The notes below the pieces were generated by a model, which was not told where the DNA came from, did no database searches, and saw nothing but the letters and a program-made list of their open reading frames with translations. From an uncultured Candidatus Entotheonella sp. (GTDB taxonomy: Bacteria > Tectomicrobia > Entotheonellia > Entotheonellales > Entotheonellaceae): a stretch of 64,000 nt of DNA. The DNA lies in assembly GCA_951828535.1 (NCBI GenBank), contig OX639990.1:3211300-3275299 (forward strand). Reading direction: 5' to 3'. Both the position numbers and the translations under genes were made by a program. How positions within the stretch are numbered: the stretch's first letter is position 1; every line of letters begins with the position of its first letter. Shown one piece after another: positions 1 to 10,060 of the stretch.

Positions 1-3000
1 GATTTGGCGGATGCGGTCGTCCTTGACGTTGGGGATGCGAATGTTGCCAGAGGCCGCAGGGTTATAAAGAGGAAACTCTATTGTGCGTCCCGGATTTCTC
101 ATCAATTGCAGCCGTCCCGGCGTTGAGTTGATAAACACCGCAATTCCCTTGCTTTCTTCTGGCGTCAGACCCGTGACGGGAATGTAGCCGATACCTACGT
201 ACTTATTGTCACTGGCGGTGGCGGTCACGCAACCTGTGTTGTTTCGCTGGCCTTGGGTAATCAACAGGTACCCTGCTTTTTCTAACATCCTCTTGGTTTC
301 TGGGTGGATGCTACCGTTGACCTTGCGCATTTCTTCGTCGCTATTCTTGGGAATCCAGTATTCATCCGGAGTGCTGGTGATGCTGGTTTGCCCTTTCGTG
401 CCTTTTGATGCCAATACAGGGAAGCTTCCAGACGTTTCTATCTTTGATCTCTCGAAGGGTCCGTATAAGCTCGCTCCTGTCTTGTGGATCGTTACGTTTG
501 GAATTTTCTTTAACGCTTTCATAACTTCGTCGTCGGCAAATTGCCTCGCAGCTTCTGCAAGCTCGGGTTTTCGCCAGATAGCAGGAGTCCAGTCACCGGA
601 CCTAATGCGTTCTGCTGGCCAGTGGGTGACTTCGCCCCATCCGTCATTCATCGTACCCTCTGGGCAATTCAATAGAGCTGTGTGCATTTCTTCTACTTCG
701 CTGTCGCTCATCGGCATACGGTCTAGGCTGATGAATTTCGTCGCAGTACTTGTGCCATCATGTCGTTTGGCGACAACGATGCTTTCGTTGATGTTGGTGT
801 TTTGGCTCAGGTTGGTCTGCCCCGGCTGGTGGCAAGTCAGCACGGTGTCGATCTGGTAGCGCCGGGCCAGCACGACCCGCTCATGTTGTCCTGACGGGTT
901 GGTTAAGGCAATCGTCGGATGCACGATTGTCAGGACGCCGTCTTGTACCTTCAGGCATCGGTCTGCTAGAGCGACAAATAAAGGGGCTATTGAATTCTTG
1001 TCGACAAAATCATCCATGTCCTTGTCACTGCGCACCAGCATCCGCTCCATGGTGTCTATACGAGTACGCAGAGACTTCTGGGTACTATCTGGGAACTTTT
1101 GGCCCACGTTGCTCCTGTTGGTGAACGGTGGGTTCATGATGACGATTCGGGCATCTCTGGTCGCTTCCACGGCATCCTCCAGCGTGGCATCGTCAGGCTG
1201 ATCCCAAACGACTTGAGAGGCGATTTTGTCGTCGGTTAATCCCAATTCGTTGTCCCTGGGGACAATGGCCTTTTGCCCCAGCAGTTCCAGCGATCCCGCG
1301 GACACTCGCGCCGGGTCGTCGGCTACGGGCCCGTAGGGCATCAGGTGCAGTCCCATCTTGCGGTAGCGGATTTCCTGATTGCCGGTGGTCAGTTGCGATG
1401 CCGCCAATTGCAGCGACACTGGGTTGATGTCCAACCCTTTGATGGTTTCCTCGACCGTCAGTTTTTGCAGGTCGGCGATCTGTGCCTCGCTGGCGTCCTG
1501 CTCACGCGCTCTGCGTTTCATGTCAGTGAGTGTGGCTGCCAGCAGAGTCCCGCTGCCGCAAGCCAGGTCTACCGTCTTGTGCCTTTTCCATGTCTCGGGC
1601 TCAGTCCAATTCACGTCTCCGCAGGCGTCCAGCGTAAGACGGGCGGCGATGGACGCCGCTACCGGCCTAGTGAAATACGCCCCGTCGCTTGCTTGGTTGC
1701 CCATCACCCGGTTGAACAGAGGACCGGCGTGGTCTGCGCCCATGTCGGCGTAGGTTTCTGCGATGCGTTCTGCCTCCGCCGTGATGTGGCGCAAGGCGCG
1801 CTCCAGTCCGGCAGTCTTGCCAGTATCTTCGATGGCTTGAATTGTTCCTACTGCCGGTGCAAGGACGGGTTGAAAGTCGTGGCGCATGATCCGTTCCCAC
1901 TCCCTGGTGAGCCTGCGCACCACGTTCACGTCATTCTTGACGGCCTCCAGGTCGCTTATGCCGCTGAGCCAGCGTCCGGCGGCTATGCGCTGGTGCAGCA
2001 TGGCGGCGTTCATCATCAGCAATGCGGCGATGGTGCAGCCGTCGGCCTGCTTTTTGCGGCTCTCCAGATTCAAGTTGTCCAGTTGAAAATGAGCGTCCAG
2101 GGCACTGCATAACTCGTCGTCCCGCAAGTGTCGAGACGCTTCGCCGACGCTGGATTCCAAGATATTCAGGTCTCTGACAACCCGGTTGCGGCTCAGGCCG
2201 GACTTGGTGAGCAGGTTTGTCGTGATGGCGTTGCCGTGGTCTTCCAGGCCGGTGAGCAGGAGCAACTGCATGGCGTCGTGTGCGGCGACTTCCTGTTGGG
2301 TGCGTCTGGGCTTCCGCTTACTGCTGTGGGTCAGACGTACGCCCTTGCCCTGATTGATCATCGCTTTGCCCTTTGCCTTGGTCTTCCTGATGTCAACCGG
2401 CCCAGGCGTGCCGTCCGGTTGCGGGTTGGCGTGGGCAACGCTGTCGACGCGCAACTCGATGTTGCCGTCGCTGTTCTTCTTTCCGGAGATGATTGTCGAC
2501 GGTATTGGCGTAAAATTGCCTTGACGCAGGGCTGGCCCATCGGCTGGGGCCGATGGTCTGGACCCCTGATGGTATAGGGACGGATGCTCCCTCTCGGTGA
2601 GGGGAACGAACATGTTTGACGGCCGTTCGCTACCTTCCAGTACGCTTTCGACGGCTCTTTGTGCTTCTCCTGGCGCGCCGACATGTGCATGGTAATGTAT
2701 TCGGCCATCTTCTCGGTTAGCTATAGCTATCACGGTAGCTTCCGTCTCAGGTTCGGCCGGGACGTACAACTGGAGCAATTCGGAAAGATTGTCCTCGATA
2801 CGGCTGTCGTGGGCGCGCAGCGCCAGCAGTATCTGACCCAGTTCTTGCCAGCCGTCTTCCGGTCCGCTGGTCTTGAGCCATTTCTCGGCGTCAATGTTAG
2901 GCGGAATCATGATGGGACAGATGATGTAGCCTATTTCCTTGCCCGGTGCCGTGCGCATGGCCCGGCCCACGGCCTGAATGACGTCGATGGGACTTTTTCT

Positions 3001-4842
3001 TGCCTCCAGGAAGGCGACGGCGCTGAGTGAAGGCGAGTCGGTGCCTTCCCCGAAGATGCCAACGTTGACTATGCCGTGCGGGTTTTGTTCGTCGGCCTGC
3101 GCTAACCGGCTTTTGGCGTTTTCGCGGGCGGTAACGTTGCTGGTGGCGTCGAGGTGCTCCAGGCTGTAATTGGCGACACGCTGGCCGTTGCGGTTATTGT
3201 CCAGCCACTTCTGCACCCAGTCCCGCACGGTGTCGGATTGCAGTTGTTGCGCCATGGCCTTTGACTTGGCGACGGTATTCATAAACGAAATGCAGGATTT
3301 CACGCTTGTGTTGCCGGCTTCAGGCCTGGTGGTGGCACCGCCCAACACTAGGGCTAGGGTCATTCCCTTGAGGAAATGTGTCGTCGTAAGCGCGTTCCTT
3401 CCCCTCTGCGCTGTCGTATTCGCCAGCGCATTGGCAGCGGCAAACGCATCCGGGTCGTTGACCCCGAGAGCAATGATGCGGTAGTCGGCCAGCCATTCGT
3501 TGGCGACAGCTTCCATGTAGCTCTTGCGGTACAGTTCCACCCCGAACACGGCTTCGTCATCCATGTTCCGAACCACCCAGTCCGGGTTTCTGGGCCGGGA
3601 GTTGCCACTGGTGTCGTACACACGGGGCGTGGCAGTCTGGTAGATCCGGTACTTGGCAGGGAAGCGGTTATTGTCATGGCAGACGGTGAAGTCGCGGATA
3701 CGCTCTTCCAGCTTCCTATTTCGGCGTAGTCCAGCGGTGCGGTGCGCCTCATCGGCAACCAATACGGCAGCGGCGGCGCCGGTGTCGCGCAGGGCTTCGC
3801 CAATCCGGTGGCTGCTCTGATAGGTGCCGAAGATGACGTTCGCTTGGTGATCGCCTTTACCCTGCTGAATCCAGGCGGCGATTTCCGCCGGGTCTGTAGT
3901 GACCTTGCCTTTTACCTCGGACGCGCTGACGTTGCTCCTGTCCAGGGTAGGATCGTCCTGGGCGCTGCCCGTGCCTTCCTTCCTGGGGTCGAAGCCGGCC
4001 GTTTCGTCGGAGCACACCGCCAGTGCCCGGATACGGGTTTTGGCGTGCTGGAGGTACTCCCGCCTGATCTGGGCGACCAGGGCAATAGACGGGCACAGCA
4101 CGATTGCCACTCCGCCTGGCGGTGTCAATTTCTCGATGATGCGTAGCGAGATTCGTGTCTTACCAGTCCCGCAGGGCAGGATGATTTTGCCGCGCGCCTG
4201 ACCGACCGGCAGGCCGCCGCTTTCGGATCGTTCGTGCTCCTTGAGGATGCGCACGCTTTTCTCGATGGCCTCAGCCTGCATACAGGTTCTGGTTTGGCGG
4301 CGGTCCTCACCGCCGGGATTGGGCTCGCAATGCGGGCATTCCTCGCTGATGAACGTGCCTTGCTGTTGCAGCAAGTCATTGGCGATGTTCACCATTTTGA
4401 TGGGCTTGCTGGTCATCGACAGGACCTGCTGGGCATTGTTGCTCAACGGGTTGTTGCCGTTGGTCACAATCCAACGCTCGGCCCAGAATTCGCCGGCCGA
4501 CGCGCTGGCGAACTTGTCAGTTTCCTCTTTGCTTATGGCGTCGCCGTTGCCGCGCGCATCCAGTTTTCTGGCCTTGCACTGTATGGCGATGTATTCGCCG
4601 TCACCGCGACGTACCGCTACGGCGTCTATTCCCACGTCCTGGTTAGTGGTGTCAGGAAACCGCTGTTTCCGTTCGGGCCATTCGGCCCAAGAGTGGCATC
4701 TTGAGACGTCCCATTCTTTGAGGTGGGGCGCTATCGTTATGGTGAGGTCTTCAAGCCACTGGCCGTCGGTGCTTTGAGGGCTCATTTCGGCTACAGTGCT
4801 GACGGCCTCTCTAATTACATCTTGTGCGTTGACGCTCCGCAT
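1..4842 (-). CDS. Type ISP-like restriction-modification polypeptide: nuclease, helicase and N6-adenine methylase (3' partial)
   Basis: One open frame of 1614 codons runs from ATG at 4842 to the window edge with no stop; I checked frame register at the start, at each motif and at position 1. Domains in order: an Mrr-like PD-(D/E)xK nuclease near residues 70-95 (GIDAVAV, then IAIQCKA); an SF2 helicase with Walker A CGTGKT near residue 230 and DEAH at 3733-3744; a helicase C-terminal half (VGIFGEGTDSPSLS, QAVGRAMRTAPG); a connector; then a gamma-type adenine methylase with SAM motif DLACGSGTLLAA and catalytic NPPF at 1123-1134, followed by the start of a probable target recognition domain. This order is that of single-chain LlaGI/LlaBIII-type enzymes, which cut, translocate on and methylate DNA. 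AAGGAA lies just upstream of the start. The C-terminus is outside the window. It is the most prominent defence gene of the left island. Confidence 0.85.
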   Translation of the reverse strand, partial: MRSVNAQDVIREAVSTVAEMSPQSTDGQWLEDLTITIAPHLKEWDVSRCHSWAEWPERKQRFPDTTNQDVGIDAVAVRRGDGEYIAIQCKARKLDARGNGDAISKEETDKFASASAGEFWAERWIVTNGNNPLSNNAQQVLSMTSKPIKMVNIANDLLQQQGTFISEECPHCEPNPGGEDRRQTRTCMQAEAIEKSVRILKEHERSESGGLPVGQARGKIILPCGTGKTRISLRIIEKLTPPGGVAIVLCPSIALVAQIRREYLQHAKTRIRALAVCSDETAGFDPRKEGTGSAQDDPTLDRSNVSASEVKGKVTTDPAEIAAWIQQGKGDHQANVIFGTYQSSHRIGEALRDTGAAAAVLVADEAHRTAGLRRNRKLEERIRDFTVCHDNNRFPAKYRIYQTATPRVYDTSGNSRPRNPDWVVRNMDDEAVFGVELYRKSYMEAVANEWLADYRIIALGVNDPDAFAAANALANTTAQRGRNALTTTHFLKGMTLALVLGGATTRPEAGNTSVKSCISFMNTVAKSKAMAQQLQSDTVRDWVQKWLDNNRNGQRVANYSLEHLDATSNVTARENAKSRLAQADEQNPHGIVNVGIFGEGTDSPSLSAVAFLEARKSPIDVIQAVGRAMRTAPGKEIGYIICPIMIPPNIDAEKWLKTSGPEDGWQELGQILLALRAHDSRIEDNLSELLQLYVPAEPETEATVIAIANREDGRIHYHAHVGAPGEAQRAVESVLEGSERPSNMFVPLTEREHPSLYHQGSRPSAPADGPALRQGNFTPIPSTIISGKKNSDGNIELRVDSVAHANPQPDGTPGPVDIRKTKAKGKAMINQGKGVRLTHSSKRKPRRTQQEVAAHDAMQLLLLTGLEDHGNAITTNLLTKSGLSRNRVVRDLNILESSVGEASRHLRDDELCSALDAHFQLDNLNLESRKKQADGCTIAALLMMNAAMLHQRIAAGRWLSGISDLEAVKNDVNVVRRLTREWERIMRHDFQPVLAPAVGTIQAIEDTGKTAGLERALRHITAEAERIAETYADMGADHAGPLFNRVMGNQASDGAYFTRPVAASIAARLTLDACGDVNWTEPETWKRHKTVDLACGSGTLLAATLTDMKRRAREQDASEAQIADLQKLTVEETIKGLDINPVSLQLAASQLTTGNQEIRYRKMGLHLMPYGPVADDPARVSAGSLELLGQKAIVPRDNELGLTDDKIASQVVWDQPDDATLEDAVEATRDARIVIMNPPFTNRSNVGQKFPDSTQKSLRTRIDTMERMLVRSDKDMDDFVDKNSIAPLFVALADRCLKVQDGVLTIVHPTIALTNPSGQHERVVLARRYQIDTVLTCHQPGQTNLSQNTNINESIVVAKRHDGTSTATKFISLDRMPMSDSEVEEMHTALLNCPEGTMNDGWGEVTHWPAERIRSGDWTPAIWRKPELAEAARQFADDEVMKALKKIPNVTIHKTGASLYGPFERSKIETSGSFPVLASKGTKGQTSITSTPDEYWIPKNSDEEMRKVNGSIHPETKRMLEKAGYLLITQGQRNNTGCVTATASDNKYVGIGYIPVTGLTPEESKGIAVFINSTPGRLQLMRNPGRTIEFPLYNPAASGNIRIPNVKDDRIRQI

Positions 4843-4995
4843 GGTGGTTTCCTTGGTGGTCCGCGACCTTCATCGGAACACGAATTGGCGTTAGCTCTGC
4901 ACTGTTTTCCCCGGAGACGATCACGAAAACGACAGAATGACGCGGCATGAGGAACGAGGGTTTCCTCCGCCTCTTTTGGCAGTCCTCTTTCGTGC

Positions 4996-5934
4996 CTAGC
5001 GCAGAATAGATATCTTTCCGCTCTTCAAGACCGCCACGTTGGCTGTCCTGCTGTACACTTGGCGGGCAGCATGACAAACCGTGCGCCCGTTGATGGCCGC
5101 GACTTGACCAGCTCGTGCCTCAATATTCACGGCAAGTGGATCTTCGAACACCCCCAACAGGGCCTGCCTCGCGTTCAGAGGAAATGACACTTCCGTCTCG
5201 GGCAATCCATACCCGATTGGACCGCGTTTGTTTGGCTCTTTAGACACAGGAGTTACCGGATGATCGCATGTAACAAAATCCGGAGCATCCACATCAGCCG
5301 TCACGAGTGACCAGTACCGAGAACCAAGTAACCGCAGGGCATGGTCGAATCCCGCCAATTCCAGCGACAAGCTCTCGCTTGTGCTGACAGTGATCGTGTA
5401 CTGATCGTCATGAATGAATTGCCTCAGGGCCTCGAATGAGCCCTCAGCATCCTGGGGAATGGATCCGTCCTGCTTGGCTTGTGCAATATGATGTTCAAAT
5501 AGCCGACTATCCCTTGCAAGCATGTCCCCAATGACTCGAACCATGTTATGCCGAGCATCCTTCATCTGCTTCCGGCGTCTCGGATTACGCACAATGAATA
5601 GCGCCATCAAGTTTAGGATGTAGCTGAAATCCTCATCGTTAGGCAACGTGCCACCGGTCTGAATCCCTCGAATTATGGAGATAGCCTTCCCTTCGAACTC
5701 GCCTAGTGCTCGTTCCAAAACATCCGGATCATGACCGTGAATATCTATACGATTGAAGTCGCGCTCAGCACCAACGTTTCTGGGCTTGGTCTCAAAGACG
5801 GAATGTGACAAGAGGTCGGACACATGGAGTCGACCATCTCGTGTTCCCTCTGCGGTGAAACCAGCAAGGTATCCTTGCGAAATGAAATGATGATTCCTGG
5901 CAAATTTCTTCATGGTTTTGTTTGTATCGGTCAA
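4996..5934 (-). CDS. DUF4238 family protein
   Basis: This is a 312-residue protein. The N-terminal motif RNHHFISQGYLAGFT (about residues 13-27) is the hallmark of DUF4238 proteins. A central part with MALFIVRNPRRRKQM and a later TCDHPVTPVSKEPN segment (about residues 223-236) also fit that family. No signal peptide or membrane segment is visible, so it is probably cytoplasmic. The biochemical function of the family is unknown to me. It lies about 150 bp upstream of the Type ISP-like gene on the same strand, so the two could be co-transcribed, and a defence-related accessory role is possible but only inferred. A second in-frame ATG seven codons later (MKKFARNHH) is an alternative start. Confidence 0.7.
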   Translation of the reverse strand: MTDTNKTMKKFARNHHFISQGYLAGFTAEGTRDGRLHVSDLLSHSVFETKPRNVGAERDFNRIDIHGHDPDVLERALGEFEGKAISIIRGIQTGGTLPNDEDFSYILNLMALFIVRNPRRRKQMKDARHNMVRVIGDMLARDSRLFEHHIAQAKQDGSIPQDAEGSFEALRQFIHDDQYTITVSTSESLSLELAGFDHALRLLGSRYWSLVTADVDAPDFVTCDHPVTPVSKEPNKRGPIGYGLPETEVSFPLNARQALLGVFEDPLAVNIEARAGQVAAINGRTVCHAARQVYSRTANVAVLKSGKISILR

Positions 5935-6757
5935 CGTTGGGGTTCAACCGTGAGTGAGGGCAACTTGGGAGTGGCCCGTTGGTGGTTAGATCGAGATGAA
6001 TGATCAAGGACCCGATCCATCCGCTCCCAAATGTAACCCGGTATTCCACTAGTCATGTGGCATAACTGTTTACGTAGTACGGTTCTGGTTGATTTCGCAT
6101 TTCCACCTCGCGCCGACGACACCCTCCGAAACCACGAAGTCTCTCTGTCTGTCAAAGTGGATCGTAATTTGGTTGCTTTTGCCGCCAAACGTCTGGGCGT
6201 TCGATGCTGCCGTACCCGTTCTGATGATAATACCGCCTGGGCGTAATTTCCTATCCGAATCTTGCAACTAATACCGTGGTGATCTCAAGGAAATCCTTAC
6301 TCTCAATAATACGATAATACGACCGTTTCACGACCAACAGCGAAAGAAACACTGGGTGAGAATTACCCCTGGGTACAATCAGCAAGTCACAGGCTGTGCA
6401 TCGGTGGCGCTATTTCGTCCTTCTTCCCCTTTGGGGCTATCGTTAGCCTACAACGTACAGGATAGAAACCAAGACCTCCTCGCCAAGGGAAGGAAATACT
6501 GTGCACTTCATATTGTTTCGTGATTGGCACGGCAAGTGGTTCTGGCGTCTTTATGCCCAGTACAACGAGAGCCCTATAGCAGCATCGACTGATACCTACG
6601 ACGAGAGGACAGATTGCCTAAAGAGTATCATGCTGGTGAAGCAATCCTCTTACGCCCCTATCCACGGATGAAACGGGAACCGGACAGCAGATAGAAAAGA
6701 CCGCCCATACGAATTTAGCAGGGACAGCATTGGGCGTCACGGTTTTGATATCCAGGG
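5935..6757. other. 820 bp stretch without a convincing gene
   Basis: Short ORFs occur on both strands but none has a recognisable motif, a good ribosome site or a stable frame. The stretch is less GC-rich than the core genome and separates the DUF4238 gene from the plasmid-like remnant. I see no tRNA, integrase or clear repeat in it. Confidence 0.5.
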
Positions 6758-7189
6758 TTAAACGATTGGTGGGAGACACTGTTCCAACGCCTCGGTTTTG
6801 GCCGCTTCCCAGCGTCCACGTGTCCACGCCCTCAGCACGTTGTTCCTGTCCTGTCGCCTCACGACCTCATACGTCTCCAGCTCGGTGGGGTCATACCCAT
6901 CCCCGATGAGTCCGCGGGCCAGGACGCGGTACACCTCGACGTCCCCTGGTCCGAAATCGACCCCGGCCAGCGGCGTCACGAGCGCTAGGAGTTCCGGTGC
7001 AGGTTGCGGCTCCAGCTCGCGCAGCCATGCGCGTGCCTGGTCTTCGTCGCAATTGGTGATATGCCCGTGGAAGGATGTGGTCTGGACAATGCTGCGTAAC
7101 ATTCCGCAAGGGTTAAAGGTACCGAGACGGCGGGCTCGGGCAATGGCCGCATAGAATATGAGGCGCTCGGCAGGGCTGTTACCAATCAC
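6758..7189 (-). pseudogene. Truncated paralogue of the C-terminal domain of the 8708-10039 protein
   Basis: The 143-residue product (GTG start at 7189) aligns along its length with the last ~135 residues of the protein at 8708-10039. RLIFYAAIARARRL corresponds to RTAFFAAIARATRV, CGMLRSIVQT to CGLLRQLVET, and CDEDQARAWLREL to IDEDQANHWLKAL. The N-terminal winged-helix part is absent. The frame is open upstream for about 28 further codons without a good start and is then closed by TAA. It is either a decayed second copy of the Rep-like gene or a stand-alone single-domain protein. Remnant status is my inference from the missing N-terminus. Confidence 0.6.
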
Positions 7190-7400
7190 GCCGTTGTAGC
7201 AGGTGTCAACAGCGGGGAGAGATGTCCCATCTTTGGGACGATGGATTGTGAGGGACGCTTAAGAGCGTGGAATTATGTCAAGGGGTTCGGAAGTAGATCG
7301 GATTTGAAGGGCGGCCGGCCGGGTTAACGACAATATAGTTTGCTGGCTCGGTGGAGGATTCTGAGGGCGGGCAGACGCCGAATGGACTCCCTCGCCCTTT

Positions 7401-7859
7401 TCACAGGTTGCCGTTGAACATTTGTCGAAGTATGCGCCAAGTGCTACTCGCGTCCTGGCAGGCTAACGTCCCCTGTTCAATCTCCTTGCACTGGGTCAGA
7501 GTCTGGTGCCGCCTGACTACCGGCCTGGCCTTGCTTGGCATCGTGATTTGCCCTGTGACGGCAGCGTCGATGACGTGGTTCCGGTGTTCGTGCAGTTGGT
7601 GGACCAGGGCCTGCTCGGGAGCTGTCGCCGGACGCGGGCGCGAAAGGGATGCGCCGATCCCGCCACCAAGCATTGCAGCGGCGCCAGTGGCCAGCGTCTG
7701 GCTGCGGCCATCTCCGACACTGGAACCAATGAGAGCGCCGATGGTCGGGCCGATCACTCGGGCCAAATCCTGATTCGCGCCTGGGCAGCAGGTGGCCTGA
7801 GCGACGGTCGTGGACATTCCTAACAGCATAATTGCAACCGAAGCAACGAAACGTTTCAT
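7401..7859 (-). CDS. Exported glycine-zipper protein
   Basis: This 152-residue protein has an N-terminal signal peptide (charged MKR, a hydrophobic stretch, likely cleavage after AQA near residue 22). It is followed by glycine-rich segments GPTIGALIGSSVG and GAAAMLGGGIGASL (about residues 37-72) with the small-residue spacing of glycine-zipper envelope proteins. The C-terminal half is hydrophilic and carries two cysteines. It lies next to the traT homologue on the same strand and probably belongs to the same plasmid- or ICE-derived block. The exact function is unknown; an envelope location is the safe inference. Confidence 0.6.
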   Translation of the reverse strand: MKRFVASVAIMLLGMSTTVAQATCCPGANQDLARVIGPTIGALIGSSVGDGRSQTLATGAAAMLGGGIGASLSRPRPATAPEQALVHQLHEHRNHVIDAAVTGQITMPSKARPVVRRHQTLTQCKEIEQGTLACQDASSTWRILRQMFNGNL

Positions 7860-7891
7860 TCTTCCATCCCTGCTTCCGCTTTAGGCGCTGC

Positions 7892-8650
7892 TTAGAACAA
7901 CCCGGCAAGAACACGCGTCAATCCAGCATTGAGCTCCGGTGCCGCTTCTTCATACTTCAGGTTGACCTTATTGGCCGTGCTCATCACGCGTGTGCGGTAA
8001 CGCTTTTCGTCAGTGACTTCGGAAAATGTCGTGATTTCGGAGCCGCCAATGCCCTGGCTGGCGTCGACCTGGAGATCTCGCTGGCCGGTGACGCCGGCGC
8101 GAGCCTTCTGGGAGATCTGCACATCGGTGATGGCTACGAAGAAGACATCCTGGACAGCGGCATTTACGACGGTTTCAACCAGGCCGCCGACGATGGCACC
8201 GGCGACGGCCATGTTTTGGGTACTGCCGCCGGTGGCGACACCGACGGTAGCCCCTGCCACGATACCGGCAAGCGGCGCGCCGTAGCTACCATTCAAGGCC
8301 GCCTCCGCCGCCGTCACACTGGCTCTGGATACACTCAGGATTTGCGCCTGTAGCTTGAATTGTGCCGCTTCTGGGTCATCAATGACCTGGTAGCCTTTGG
8401 CGCTGATGGCATTCCTGATCGGACCTTCAAGGTCGAAGGTGGGTTTGTCGGAAGTGTCGCGTACCTGGACGAATACATCTCTCTTGTCTGGACTTACGGG
8501 ATCAAGAAATACCGCGTCGGACATTCTCGTCTGAACGTCCAGACTGCGCTTGGCAACACTGGTGTGGACAGCGGCACAGCCGTTCAGGATGGCCCACAGG
8601 ACTGCGAGGACCAGGAATACAGCAATGTGTCGGGTGGTGTTGCTATTCAT
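7892..8650 (-). CDS. traT: TraT-like surface exclusion / serum resistance lipoprotein
   Basis: This 252-residue protein starts with a lipoprotein signal peptide ending in a lipobox (LNGC at about residues 22-25). The mature N-terminus CAAVHTSVAKRSLDVQT followed by MSDAVFLDP is characteristic of TraT. A glycine- and alanine-rich hydrophobic region (about residues 125-160) matches the membrane-interacting segment of the family. In F-like plasmids TraT forms an outer-membrane oligomer that blocks mating-pair formation with cells already carrying the plasmid. Its presence with no other tra gene in view suggests a remnant of a conjugative element. The length fits the family. Confidence 0.85.
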   Translation of the reverse strand: MNSNTTRHIAVFLVLAVLWAILNGCAAVHTSVAKRSLDVQTRMSDAVFLDPVSPDKRDVFVQVRDTSDKPTFDLEGPIRNAISAKGYQVIDDPEAAQFKLQAQILSVSRASVTAAEAALNGSYGAPLAGIVAGATVGVATGGSTQNMAVAGAIVGGLVETVVNAAVQDVFFVAITDVQISQKARAGVTGQRDLQVDASQGIGGSEITTFSEVTDEKRYRTRVMSTANKVNLKYEEAAPELNAGLTRVLAGLF

Positions 8651-8707
8651 CTTTCGTGTCCTTTCCGTCGAAGTTGACGCCCCGAGACATGGGGCGGCAG
8701 TTGAGCA

Positions 8708-10039
8708 CTACACAGAATCGCCGCGTGTCAGAAGTTCGAATACCGCGGCGTGCCAACGTTCGGGCGGCCATTCGGATTGCCCCTCGGGGGTGGATGAAAG
8801 GTATGAGTAGGGATCGCCGTGAAACCCGGCAGAAGTGAGATTACGGCGCAGTAAACGGACGAAATGGGCGTCAGCGGAGAGGGGTTCCGAGCTGGCCAGC
8901 TCGACGATCCGAGGAAGAGCCTTTAACCAATGGTTCGCTTGGTCCTCGTCGATCTGAGAGATGAACCGGTGGTAGTCGGGAGTTTCAACCAGCTGTCGCA
9001 GGAGGCCGCAGGCGTTTCGTGTTGCCACTCGGGTGGCACGTGCGATCGCTGCGAAAAAGGCGGTTCTATGCGCCTCGGTGGGACGAATCACGCCAGAGAC
9101 CAGGGCTGCCTGGTAAAGCTGCTCCCTGCGTCCTGGCGTGTGGAGGTCGAGAGGCTGAATGTTGCCCCAGTTGGGTTGCGAAGCACCAGCCGGGAGAGAC
9201 TGGTTTGTTTCAATTTCGTCAGAAAGCGACTGGTTCTTAAGAGGGGGTTCTGTTACGTTCGATTTCTGGCGTTTGGGGGGTTCTGCTACGTGTTGGTTTT
9301 CCACAGGTGGTTCAATGACAAGCAGGACCCACTCTCCGTAGCGTTGTCGGACGCGCTGAGGAGTGTCAAGGCGGGCGAACCATCCATCGGCGATCAGTTG
9401 GGCCCGCGCGGTCTTGATGCTGGATGGGTCTCCCCCGAATACGAGGGCAATCCAGGAAGCCTTGCAACAACCTTTGTAGATTTCGTATCGCTTCGTGAGC
9501 ATGGTTCGAATCAGGAGGGCGAACATTACGCCGGCGTACACTGGCCTGGGGCGTTGTGACGTCATGAGAAAAACCAGCATTCGGCGTGGCATCCTCATCG
9601 CGCGGCCTGCGTTGGCGTGTCCGATGTCCGACAGCATTTGCGCTGCGAGTTGGCGTAGTTCGGGGTGGTGAAGGTCGTCCAGGTTAGTGGCTACCCAGAT
9701 GTTGGTGGTTGTAAAGGTCACGAGGTTGACGTGCTCAAGGGCGGATAGAGCGGACTGGAGGCGTTTCGCAGTCATATTGGGGGACTTGATGGCGGAAGTG
9801 ATCTGCGAGGTGTCATAGCGGGGATTCTCTTTGCGTTCGGAGGCGGTTTCGTACCAACACTTGATTTCCCATAGGGCAATCCAGACTCGGAGAGCCAGCC
9901 AATCCACTTTTCGTTGTCTGTAAGCGGCCCATACCATCAGCAGGGCCATCGGAGGGATGGAATAACAGCCTCCGGGAATGCTGGGAGGTTGTTGTTTTTG
10001 GTTGGTTTTCCGAGGCCTTCTGTGGTAATATGGTTCCAC
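8708..10039 (-). CDS. Winged-helix DNA-binding protein, plasmid Rep-like (unassigned family)
   Basis: This 443-residue protein starts at GTG 10039, with GGAGC ten bases upstream. I do not recognise a named family. Two regions look like winged helices: about residues 75-115 (SQITSAIKSPNMTAKRLQSA) and about 205-240 (PSSIKTARAQLIADGWF). Two winged-helix modules in tandem are typical of iteron-binding replication initiators, hence the Rep-like suggestion. A linker at about 250-290 repeats the pattern EPP..NQ. The C-terminal ~135 residues form a separate domain that also exists as a lone copy at 6758-7189. Strong palindromes lie directly upstream (10061-10166), as expected for an autoregulated or origin-linked gene. 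Function is inferred, not proven. Confidence 0.55.
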   Translation of the reverse strand: MEPYYHRRPRKTNQKQQPPSIPGGCYSIPPMALLMVWAAYRQRKVDWLALRVWIALWEIKCWYETASERKENPRYDTSQITSAIKSPNMTAKRLQSALSALEHVNLVTFTTTNIWVATNLDDLHHPELRQLAAQMLSDIGHANAGRAMRMPRRMLVFLMTSQRPRPVYAGVMFALLIRTMLTKRYEIYKGCCKASWIALVFGGDPSSIKTARAQLIADGWFARLDTPQRVRQRYGEWVLLVIEPPVENQHVAEPPKRQKSNVTEPPLKNQSLSDEIETNQSLPAGASQPNWGNIQPLDLHTPGRREQLYQAALVSGVIRPTEAHRTAFFAAIARATRVATRNACGLLRQLVETPDYHRFISQIDEDQANHWLKALPRIVELASSEPLSADAHFVRLLRRNLTSAGFHGDPYSYLSSTPEGQSEWPPERWHAAVFELLTRGDSV

Positions 10040-10060
10040 TGGTGAGCTCCATGCCTAGGG

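Noticed and set aside
206-4777. Numerous plus-strand ORFs in the first 4.8 kb
   Set aside because: They are antisense shadows of the single large minus-strand reading frame that carries all recognisable motifs.
7224-7239. Hairpin GTCCCA-TCTT-TGGGAC as terminator
   Set aside because: Stem is short and no T-run follows; it was not annotated.
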